Made by a program: the position numbers and the translations under genes. The notes under the pieces are model-generated. The model saw only the letters and a list, made by a program, of their open reading frames with translations, made no database searches and had not been told where the DNA came from. From Fidelibacterota bacterium (lineage in GTDB: Bacteria > Fidelibacterota > Fidelibacteria > Fidelibacterales > Fidelibacteraceae), in contig JAGLUM010000074.1 in NCBI GenBank assembly GCA_023134755.1, forward strand, positions 1 to 6,254: 6,254 bases of DNA. The letters are read 5' to 3'. The number at the start of each line of letters is the position of its first letter. Position 1 is the stretch's first letter. This document shows positions 1 to 5,811 of the stretch, piece by piece.

Positions 1-2049
1 GGAATTATTAATGTAAAGCTCAAAGAAGGTGCCAAGAATTTTGAAGGTTCTTTCCGTTATAAGACCGATCAGATCTTTGGTGCAAATGGTGTATCTACCG
101 ATAATATTGAATTTACTCTCGGTGGTCCGCTCGTGGGTGGGAATAGTAAAATTTTGCCCGGTTATCTCTCTTATTTTGTCAGCGGTTATCTCTATCTTTC
201 TGACAGCTATTTACCGGGATCAACGCAATTATATCCCTATCGTGAATGGATGAATGCAATTACATCACGTCAGGAAAACAACCTATCCACCATGGCGAAA
301 CTTAGTTGGAATTATTCACAGAAATACAAATTTTCTATCTCTTATAACCAGTCTGCCAACATTAATCAGGGCTACTTCTCCAGTTCTTCTTTTCCCTATG
401 CTTATCAGGAGATCTTGGATAATTATCCAACCTATACACGTGAATCAAAGGTCGTGAATGCTTTGTGGACACATACGATCAATCCAAAATTATTTTATAC
501 AGTCAATGCCGGTTATTTTTTCACTTCCTTCCACAAAGCCGTACAGAATAAACATTGGAGTGAATACGAAGAAGTGCTTGATCTGGATCCCAATGAATAT
601 ACTACAAGAGACGAATTTGGAAATGTGGTCGTCTTTACCGGTGATGAATTTTGGGATCATGGGGATGCACCCTACTGGTATGACTACTGGAGTAAGAACT
701 ATACCGTTTCAACAAATTTCACCTACCATCCCAGTACAAAGCACAAAATGAAAGGTGGCTTTAAACACCGTTTTACGGAAATGCAGGTTGTGGATATTTA
801 TAAACCCTGGCTGGGTTCCGGACTCGGTGAAAGTTACGATTATTACAAAGTTCAACCCTCAAATGGATCCTTTTATGTACAGGATAAAATCACCTTTGAA
901 GGGATGATCGCCAATATTGGTATCCGTTATGATTATTGGTTTATCGGAGATTATGTTACCCAGGCAATGCTAAATCCGAATATCCTCACGATCACCCAAG
1001 CCGGACGGGAACAGTATTTCGACGAGACCAGCAGTTTATTTGGCGCCCGCTTTAAGGGGCACCTGAGTCCGCGACTTGGTATCAGTCATCCGGTTACCGA
1101 TAATGATGTGCTGTATTTTAACTATGGCCATTTTTCACAGCTTCCAACATATAGGTATGTCTATTCCAAGCTGAATACCATCTCGGATAATCCCTACAGT
1201 ATTATTGGTAACCCAAATCTTGATCCCAAAACAACCGTCGCATATGAAATTGGTTTAAAGCATAAGTTTTCAGCATCGGCAGTTATTGAATTCAAAGCAT
1301 ATTACAAAGATATGTTCGATTATGAAAAAGCACAATCCATTACATCTTTCAACCCCTTGGTTGGAAATTACAGCTTAATAATGTACCTAAATATGGATTA
1401 TGCGCGTTCATACGGACTGGAATTTATGTTCCGTCAAACCGCCGGACGTTATTTCAGTGGCGATGCATCTTTTACTTATTCGGTTACTACCGGTAAAAGC
1501 TCAAGTCCGGATGATAATGTTCTGGTGGAAGCAGGTATGATCCCGGAAAAACCACTCACAGAAAATTACATGAGTTGGGATGAACCTTTCCGATTGATCG
1601 CGAACTTCCGCTTCCATGTGTATGAAGATGATATTCCTTGGTGGAGAAATAACTGGTCACTGAATGCGCATATTGAAGCGCAATCGGGACGACGCTATAC
1701 GGAAAGTGTGATCCTGGATACCCTGATCACACCGGATGGCACTCAATGGTTTATCGGGACATCTCGGACAGATAATCCTTATGGCGAAATTGCAGATCCC
1801 TATATCACAGTTGACATGAAATTTACTAAAGATTTTTATTATAAAAGTTTGACCTACGGATTCTATGTTGATGTACAAAATCTATTCAACCATAAGGTTC
1901 CGCGACGTATTAATCCTTTTACCGGTCAGCCCTACGATCCCGGTGAAATTGTTAGTTTAAGTTATTACGGCGGACGGGATCCGAATCAAGATCCATCACG
2001 CTATTTCGCGCCCCGCAAAATCATGCTTGGGCTCTTTTTAAGGTTTTAA
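1..2049 (+). CDS. TonB-dependent receptor, C-terminal barrel portion (5' partial)
   Basis: Outer-membrane active transporter: such receptors bind a substrate outside the cell and import it using TonB/ExbBD energy. The frame is open from base 1 and gives 682 residues before TAA, so the signal peptide, any carboxypeptidase-like N-terminal domain and most of the plug lie upstream of the window. Residues 1-20 (GIINVKLKEG and following) look like the end of the plug, and GGPLVGG at about 41-47 like the first barrel strand. Family-like barrel signatures follow: YVQDKI (292-297) before a conserved Y-D strand, FNYGHFSQLP (373-382), IGNPNLDP (402-409) followed by a YEIG strand, and DVQNLFN (624-630). 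The chain ends in the strand KIMLGLFLRF with a terminal Phe, the usual barrel-assembly signal. The GTG at 133 is internal and not a start. The next gene begins directly after the stop. The substrate cannot be inferred without the plug and neighbours upstream. The family call is strong; the Oar-like/SusC-like subgroup is uncertain. Confidence 0.93.
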   Translation, partial: GIINVKLKEGAKNFEGSFRYKTDQIFGANGVSTDNIEFTLGGPLVGGNSKILPGYLSYFVSGYLYLSDSYLPGSTQLYPYREWMNAITSRQENNLSTMAKLSWNYSQKYKFSISYNQSANINQGYFSSSSFPYAYQEILDNYPTYTRESKVVNALWTHTINPKLFYTVNAGYFFTSFHKAVQNKHWSEYEEVLDLDPNEYTTRDEFGNVVVFTGDEFWDHGDAPYWYDYWSKNYTVSTNFTYHPSTKHKMKGGFKHRFTEMQVVDIYKPWLGSGLGESYDYYKVQPSNGSFYVQDKITFEGMIANIGIRYDYWFIGDYVTQAMLNPNILTITQAGREQYFDETSSLFGARFKGHLSPRLGISHPVTDNDVLYFNYGHFSQLPTYRYVYSKLNTISDNPYSIIGNPNLDPKTTVAYEIGLKHKFSASAVIEFKAYYKDMFDYEKAQSITSFNPLVGNYSLIMYLNMDYARSYGLEFMFRQTAGRYFSGDASFTYSVTTGKSSSPDDNVLVEAGMIPEKPLTENYMSWDEPFRLIANFRFHVYEDDIPWWRNNWSLNAHIEAQSGRRYTESVILDTLITPDGTQWFIGTSRTDNPYGEIADPYITVDMKFTKDFYYKSLTYGFYVDVQNLFNHKVPRRINPFTGQPYDPGEIVSLSYYGGRDPNQDPSRYFAPRKIMLGLFLRF

Positions 2050-3015
2050 ATGATGAAACGACGCAGCATACAATTAACATTCATTCTACTTACGAGCTTC
2101 TCTCTGGTTTTTGCCGGACTGGGTGGTCAGCGTGCCGGAACATCGATCTATAATTTCTTGAAAATTGATCCCAGTGCTACTTCAAGCGGACTCGGTGGTG
2201 CATTTACTGCACTTGTCTCAGACGCTTCTGTTATTCACTGGAATCCCGCCGTGACCGTGCAATTAGAAGGAACTTCCGTAGCGCTATCGCACCTTGATTG
2301 GTTTGATGGCATTGGATATGAATATTTTGCTATGAGTACCACCATAAAATCATGGGCCTTTGGAATAGAAATTGGTGCCCTGCACATGGATGCCATGGAA
2401 ATCACGACAGAATATAAACCCTATGGCTCCGGTGAATATTTCACCTATGCGGATTATTATGTCGGGCTTAATTTTTCTCGAAAAATGAGCGACCGTTTTT
2501 CTTTTGGTTTTAGCGGACGATTGGTTCGGGAAGAATACCTCGATCTTGCAACAACATCCATTGTGATGGACCTTGGAACTTTCTATAGGACGGGTTTTAG
2601 GGATCTGACACTTGCAGTTGCTTTACTGAATTTTGGCGCTCCCACCGGTCCTGCCGGTCAATATGAATCAGGTGATGGCAGTATGCGTGACTATGAGACC
2701 TTCTCTCCCCCGACCACCTTCCACATTGGTTCTGCAATGACTCTTTACGAAAGCGATTTTCTGAGTTTGCTCGTTACGGCACAATTAAATCACCCGGTTG
2801 ATAATGCAGAGACCTATGTACTGGGACTCAAGACAACATTACTCAAAGCATTTGATATTCGCGCAGCATACAGCATTGGAACGGAAGTCCCCTTTTCGTT
2901 GGGAATTGGCTTCTCGACGGAACGCTGGAATTCCGGATTGAAGATCGATTATGCTTTCCGGCCGCACAAGTATTTGGGTATCATTAATCAAATTCAAATA
3001 AGTTATAATTTCTGA
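2050..3015 (+). CDS. PorV/PorQ-like outer-membrane beta-barrel protein
   Basis: A 321-residue outer-membrane protein of the PorV/PorQ (UPF0164, FadL-like) type. Residues 3-22 form a signal peptide (basic MMKRR, hydrophobic core, likely cleavage after VFA22). The mature N-terminus carries the family signature: FLKIDPSA (36-43), GLGGAFTALVSDAS (47-60) and the WNPA motif (64-67). The remainder alternates amphipathic strands and turns and ends in QIQISYNF with a terminal Phe, as barrels do. The start is either the ATG at 2050 or the adjacent ATG at 2053; TAAGG at 2039-2043 fits both. The first abuts the receptor's TAA, pointing to translational coupling. PorV is known in type IX secretion as the protein that receives cargo, but no other type IX component is visible here. 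A role in that system is therefore not shown. Relatives often sit beside TonB receptors in FCB genomes with unknown function. Confidence 0.88.
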   Translation: MMKRRSIQLTFILLTSFSLVFAGLGGQRAGTSIYNFLKIDPSATSSGLGGAFTALVSDASVIHWNPAVTVQLEGTSVALSHLDWFDGIGYEYFAMSTTIKSWAFGIEIGALHMDAMEITTEYKPYGSGEYFTYADYYVGLNFSRKMSDRFSFGFSGRLVREEYLDLATTSIVMDLGTFYRTGFRDLTLAVALLNFGAPTGPAGQYESGDGSMRDYETFSPPTTFHIGSAMTLYESDFLSLLVTAQLNHPVDNAETYVLGLKTTLLKAFDIRAAYSIGTEVPFSLGIGFSTERWNSGLKIDYAFRPHKYLGIINQIQISYNF

Positions 3016-4370
3016 TGAAAAAAACACATACTACATATGTCATACTTTTTCTACTGATCGCTTTGCTGATGAGCTGTTCACCAATCATGGATCTTCCGGA
3101 TAGCGAAGGCAATCCGGCCGGTATTAATCGGGATCCCAATAAATTTGTTCAAATTTCTCCGGACTGGACCTTCGACCAACTCAATTTGGTAACCCCGATG
3201 GATGTATTCGCATCAAAAGACGGACGCCTGTATATTGCAGATAGTTCAGAAAATCGCATTCGCGTCATTCGCCCCTCAGGAGAAATTGAATCGGGCATTT
3301 ATGACACCCTGGATGATCTATCCGTGCAACCCACAGCAGTCTGTCTGGATGCACGTTTTAATGTCTACTATGTCGATGAAGGAAATAAAATATATGCATG
3401 GCCGCAATTTTCTGCTTCGGTCGGAATAGAAGGCATTGTAAGCTCCCGGTATTACAACAATAATGGCAGTCCGGTCAGCCTGAGTCCGTTGGAAGGATTA
3501 AGCAGTGGATTTCCCGTCATTCCATATACCGAAATCGTAGATACCACACAAACGGCTATTATCGACTCGATGCTTGCACCGCATGTATTTTATGACCCCC
3601 AATCACTAAATAATCGTGAAGGTGTTACAGATCCGATTACAGGACAAACATTGAGTGGAAATCCCGTGTATGCCACGATAAATAAATCATTTATTGCACT
3701 CGCACCCGCTACTGATAACGATCTTTTCATTTATGTAGCTGATGCTATCAACGATCAAATCCTAAGAATTCGATTGATCCCTACCATCTTTGTTAAATTA
3801 AAGAACGGACAGCTGGTATGGCACTATGAAGGTGTCCTTGACAACTTCATAGCAACCGCGGGAACCGGCGCGGGAACCGTCTCGAAACCGGTATCAATGG
3901 CATCGGATCGCGGAGGGAATGTCTATTACACCCAAACCGGCGATTTCTTTAGTGTCCACAAGCTCTCCAGCTCAGGGTATGGCTCGGACTTCCTGGTTGG
4001 TGTGGATGATATCATGCGTTTGGGAGAATATGGCTATGCACAGGATATTGCCGTTGCTTCTGATGGAAATATTTTTGTCCTCGACACCCTCGATCACGAT
4101 GTAAAAATGTATAGCCCCTCCGGCGAATTTTTAAAGCCCGTAGTCGTTCGAGAGGAATGGATATTAATAAGTGATTCTTCCTTTGTAGGCGATTCATTGG
4201 TTGTACAAGATACCCTTGTATTACAACAGTATCCCGATTTATTATCTCAACCACTGGCAATTACTGTTTATAATGATGTGCTCTACACCCTTGATAATGG
4301 AAATCGACGTATTCTTCGCTTCACGAAAGTGGATGATGTTATTATTGATGATCCCGATCGCGAAGACTAA
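3015..4370 (+). CDS. Lipoprotein with NHL-like beta-propeller repeats
   Basis: A 451-residue lipoprotein. Residues 1-20 are a lipoprotein signal with lipobox LMSC; Cys21 is the predicted lipidated residue, and Ser at +2 would favour the outer membrane under the E. coli rule, which may not hold here. About six propeller blades are visible by their pattern of Asp-Gly/Asn turn, aromatic strand, then Asp and a basic strand: 61-92 (DGRLYIADSSENRIRVIRPSG), 105-130, 236-256 (LFIYVADAINDQILRI), 291-318, 341-372 (DGNIFVLDTLDHDVKMYSPSG) and 412-438. Two long stretches break the repeat: about 131-235 and about 373-411. The C-terminus is acidic (DDPDRED). The ATG overlaps the previous TGA by one base (TGATG) and has no evident Shine-Dalgarno, so translation probably depends on termination of the upstream gene. 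NHL propellers generally bind proteins or ligands. No catalytic residues stand out, so a binding or scaffold role next to the receptor is inference. Confidence 0.85.
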   Translation: MKKTHTTYVILFLLIALLMSCSPIMDLPDSEGNPAGINRDPNKFVQISPDWTFDQLNLVTPMDVFASKDGRLYIADSSENRIRVIRPSGEIESGIYDTLDDLSVQPTAVCLDARFNVYYVDEGNKIYAWPQFSASVGIEGIVSSRYYNNNGSPVSLSPLEGLSSGFPVIPYTEIVDTTQTAIIDSMLAPHVFYDPQSLNNREGVTDPITGQTLSGNPVYATINKSFIALAPATDNDLFIYVADAINDQILRIRLIPTIFVKLKNGQLVWHYEGVLDNFIATAGTGAGTVSKPVSMASDRGGNVYYTQTGDFFSVHKLSSSGYGSDFLVGVDDIMRLGEYGYAQDIAVASDGNIFVLDTLDHDVKMYSPSGEFLKPVVVREEWILISDSSFVGDSLVVQDTLVLQQYPDLLSQPLAITVYNDVLYTLDNGNRRILRFTKVDDVIIDDPDRED

Positions 4371-4404
4371 TTTTTCATTTTATTATAATTTTATTGTATA
4401 ACAG

Positions 4405-4426
4405 ATGTTATTGATTTAAATAACAT
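4405..4426. repeat. AT-rich perfect dyad (8-bp arms, 6-bp spacer)
   Basis: The left arm ATGTTATT (4405-4412) and right arm AATAACAT (4419-4426) are exact reverse complements around the spacer GATTTA. The element sits 35 bp past the lipoprotein stop. GATGTT also recurs three times nearby (4404-4409, 4428-4433, 4436-4441). It could be an operator-like dyad or a weak RNA hairpin at the end of the operon. It lacks the GC stem and following T-run of a standard terminator, so its role is open. Confidence 0.5.
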
Positions 4427-4468
4427 TGATGTTCTGATGTTAAAGTCGATAAGTCGAAGAGTTGAAAA

Positions 4469-4515
4469 GACCTTCCAGCTTGGGCTGGAGCGCAGTGAAA
4501 GCATGCTGGATGGTC
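4469..4515. repeat. Imperfect inverted repeat with alternative hairpins
   Basis: GACCTTCCAGC (4469-4479) and GCTGGATGGTC (4505-4515) are reverse complements except for one position. Inside lies another GCTGGA (4484-4489), which pairs with the same TCCAGC (4474-4479) across a 4-base loop. The left arm can thus fold with either of two partners. The motif looks like a dispersed intergenic repeat element (REP/MITE class) rather than a gene, but only this one copy is in view. Confidence 0.5.
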
Positions 4516-4575
4516 GAGAAAAATTGGTAGTCCAAATGATAATCCGTTTTTGTCGCACTCGGGTTTTCAGGATTC

Positions 4576-4593
4576 TCCCCGAAGCTTCGGGGA
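4576..4593. repeat. Perfect 18-bp GC-rich palindrome
   Basis: TCCCCGAAGCTTCGGGGA is a perfect palindrome flanked by GATTC on the left and TGACG on the right. Folded as a hairpin it would give a stem of about 7 bp with the central AGCT as loop. No T-run follows, so it is not a canonical terminator. The layout (ATTC, GC palindrome, ATGAC) resembles widespread bacterial intergenic repeats of the form CATTCCCG...CGGGAATGAC. Membership in such a family is inference. Confidence 0.6.
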
Positions 4594-4621
4594 TGACGGA
4601 TACACCAAACAAGTGCCCTCC

Positions 4622-4653
4622 TCTTTCCATCCTTTCACTTTCCCATTCTCTCA
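4622..4653. repeat. Degenerate 8-bp tandem repeat in a polypyrimidine tract
   Basis: Four consecutive octamers end in CA: TCTTTCCA, TCCTTTCA, CTTTCCCA and TTCTCTCA, with the only purines at 4629, 4637, 4645 and 4653, exactly eight bases apart. A fifth pyrimidine octamer (4654-4661) follows without the A. The wider stretch 4616-4667 has only five purines in 52 bases. The opposite strand reads as TGRRARRR-like units. It ends about 25 bp before the phosphodiesterase start and appears to be a decayed short tandem repeat. Confidence 0.55.
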
Positions 4654-4681
4654 TCTTCTCCCGCTCTGCATCATAACCTAT

Positions 4682-4685
4682 GGAG
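4682..4685 (+). promoter_or_regulatory. Shine-Dalgarno site deciding the phosphodiesterase start
   Basis: GGAG lies six bases before the ATG at 4692. It overlaps the alternative upstream in-frame ATG at 4680, which has only pyrimidine-rich sequence before it. This supports 4692 as the start and gives the usual MKK beginning of a signal peptide. Confidence 0.75.
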
Positions 4686-4691
4686 ATAAAT

Positions 4692-5582
4692 ATGAAAAAA
4701 TTATTATTAACACTTGCGATATTAACTGTTTTCCTCGCGGCTGCTCCCCCCTATCCCCTTCCGGACCTTGCTTTTGACAGTGTGGAGGAACTGCAGCAAT
4801 TTTTCGTCTGGACTCCTGAACGTATTCCCATTTTAAGTGCGCACCGCGGCGGTCCTTATCCGGGATATCCCGAAAATTGCATCGCCAGTTTTGAAAATAT
4901 TCTGGCGCAGGTTCCGGCAACTTTGGAAATTGATATCTCAATGACCCTGGACAGCGTGCTAATCTTGATGCATGATTGGAATTTAGAACGTACAACGACC
5001 GGCACCGGGGCAGTCAAAGAAAAATTATATTCTGATTTGACAGATTTGTTTTTAGAAGATAATGAGGGAAATCTGACACCTTACCGTATCCCCACACTAA
5101 AAGATGCATTGCTCTGGTCGCGGGGAAAAACCGTGCTGAATCTTGACGTTAAACGCGGCGTTCCCTTTAAAAAAGTTATTGATCTGGTGCATGAAACCGG
5201 CTCAGAATCATCGGTACTCATCATTGTTTATAATGTTCACGACGGAAAATTGGTAAATGACCTGGATCCGGATTTGATGTTATCAATAGCCATTCGAAAT
5301 GAAGAAGAACTGCTGCGTTCCAAGAATGCGGGAATTCCAATGAAACGCGTAACAGCGTTTACCGGAACACACTTGCAAAAAAAGAAACTCTATCGTATAC
5401 TTCATAATGAGGGTGTTTTTGCAAATTGCGGTACTCTTGGCAACCTCGATAAAAAAGCAGCCGTAAAAGGTGATTATCTGTATAAAAAATGGGAAAAATT
5501 GGGAATTGATATCTTTGCTACAGACCGTCCGCTTGAAGTTGCACGGATTCTCTATAAAATGGAAGGAGACAGCAATGAATAA
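4692..5582 (+). CDS. Exported glycerophosphodiester phosphodiesterase (GDPD family)
   Basis: Hydrolyses glycerophosphodiesters (deacylated phospholipids) to glycerol 3-phosphate and the alcohol, in the metal-dependent GDPD TIM-barrel fold. The 296-residue protein begins with a signal peptide (MKK, hydrophobic 4-18, Ala-rich end). There is no lipobox Cys, so it is predicted to be periplasmic or secreted. Family motifs are in order: HRGG (51-54) with catalytic His51, PEN (60-62), E-I-D (Glu79 and Asp81, metal ligands), HDWNLERTTTGTG (94-106) with catalytic His94, IPTLKDAL (133-140), LDVK (151-154) and the closing FATDRPLEV near the C-terminus. The active-site set looks complete and the length is normal. 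An in-frame ATG at 4680 would add four residues (MEIN) but lacks a ribosome site. The stop overlaps the next gene's start by eight bases. The natural substrate, whether host phospholipid debris or its own lipid turnover, cannot be read from the sequence. Confidence 0.93.
   Translation: MKKLLLTLAILTVFLAAAPPYPLPDLAFDSVEELQQFFVWTPERIPILSAHRGGPYPGYPENCIASFENILAQVPATLEIDISMTLDSVLILMHDWNLERTTTGTGAVKEKLYSDLTDLFLEDNEGNLTPYRIPTLKDALLWSRGKTVLNLDVKRGVPFKKVIDLVHETGSESSVLIIVYNVHDGKLVNDLDPDLMLSIAIRNEEELLRSKNAGIPMKRVTAFTGTHLQKKKLYRILHNEGVFANCGTLGNLDKKAAVKGDYLYKKWEKLGIDIFATDRPLEVARILYKMEGDSNE
5561..5568 (+). promoter_or_regulatory. Strong Shine-Dalgarno inside the phosphodiesterase gene
   Basis: GGAAGGAG lies within the last codons of the phosphodiesterase gene and ends six bases before the ATG at 5575. 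It fixes the start of the small membrane protein; a longer in-frame extension back to 5470 would lie inside the phosphodiesterase and has no such site. Confidence 0.8.
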
Positions 5583-5811
5583 TAAACAACGTAAAAGACT
5601 TGCAGGTGTATTGACTGTCATTGCACTGATATTGGTCATGATCGGTCTGGCAATCGAGATCTATGTAGTATCAATAGTCGGTCTTGTCCTGATCCTTGTT
5701 ATGCTTTTTGAACGTTCGTGGCAAATCCGAAAATTGAACAAACAAATTAAAGACATTAAAAAAGACAGCAATCATGAAACTGACGATTTACAAAATGAGA
5801 AAAACTCTTAG
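5575..5811 (+). CDS. Small two-helix membrane protein, function unknown
   Basis: A 78-residue protein that I do not recognise as a named family. It has a strongly basic N-terminus (NNKQRKR, 2-8), two hydrophobic helices at about 9-27 and 29-45 separated by Glu28, then a charged helical tail: basic at 47-63 (heptad-like L/I spacing, possibly a short coiled coil) and acidic or polar at 64-78. By the positive-inside rule both ends would be cytoplasmic, with a very tight hairpin in the membrane. The start at 5575 is set by GGAAGGAG at 5561-5568 and overlaps the phosphodiesterase stop by eight bases. The two are very likely co-translated. It may be an accessory of the phosphodiesterase or of the following gene, but nothing in the sequence proves either. 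Confidence 0.8.
   Translation: MNNKQRKRLAGVLTVIALILVMIGLAIEIYVVSIVGLVLILVMLFERSWQIRKLNKQIKDIKKDSNHETDDLQNEKNS

Larger units (their letters stand above)
4371..4691. other. Intergenic region rich in small repeats, no gene supported
   Basis: A 321-bp gap separating two operon-like blocks. The first 60 bases are very AT-rich and contain an AT dyad. Bases 4469-4593 hold two GC-richer inverted repeats, and 4616-4667 is a polypyrimidine stretch. Short open frames cross it on both strands (about 4437-4676 forward, 4391-4654 reverse), but they translate the repeats and have no credible start signal or domain. A TATAAT hexamer at 4384-4389 has no matching -35, and I could not place a convincing promoter for the downstream gene. 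No GC-rich hairpin followed by a T-run was found after the stop at 4370, only T-rich sequence. Confidence 0.7.

Noticed and set aside
2050..3015. Type IX secretion locus
   Set aside because: The PorV-like protein alone does not show this. No other type IX component is present and none of the visible proteins shows a type IX C-terminal sorting domain.
1..4370. Recurring GATCCC motif across the three outer-membrane genes
   Set aside because: The copies mostly encode Asp-Pro in turns with the same preferred codons, so they reflect protein composition and codon use rather than a DNA signal.
4384..4389. TATAAT hexamer as a promoter -10 box
   Set aside because: It sits in a T/A-rich stretch with no plausible -35 about 17 bp upstream and almost 300 bp from the next start. 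A chance match is likely.
4576..4593. GC palindrome as a rho-independent terminator of the upstream operon
   Set aside because: It is more than 200 bp past the stop codon and has no following T-run. A repeat element explains it better.
4391..4654. Reverse-strand open frame of 87 codons in the same gap
   Set aside because: Its N-terminus is the purine-rich complement of the octamer tract and the remainder is the repeat region. There is no start signal or recognisable domain.
4437..4676. Forward open frame of 79 codons in the intergenic gap
   Set aside because: It translates the inverted repeat, the palindrome and the pyrimidine tract, has no ribosome site before its ATG and shows no domain. 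It has the look of a spurious product of a repeat element.
4678..4995. Reverse-strand open frame of 105 codons over the phosphodiesterase start
   Set aside because: It lies opposite the signal peptide and catalytic motifs of a well-supported gene, and its translation is low-complexity Arg/Pro-rich sequence typical of a shadow frame.
5283..5639. Reverse-strand open frame of 118 codons
   Set aside because: It is antisense to the phosphodiesterase C-terminus and the start of the small membrane protein, which both have clear evidence. Its hydrophobic look comes from the AT-rich complement.
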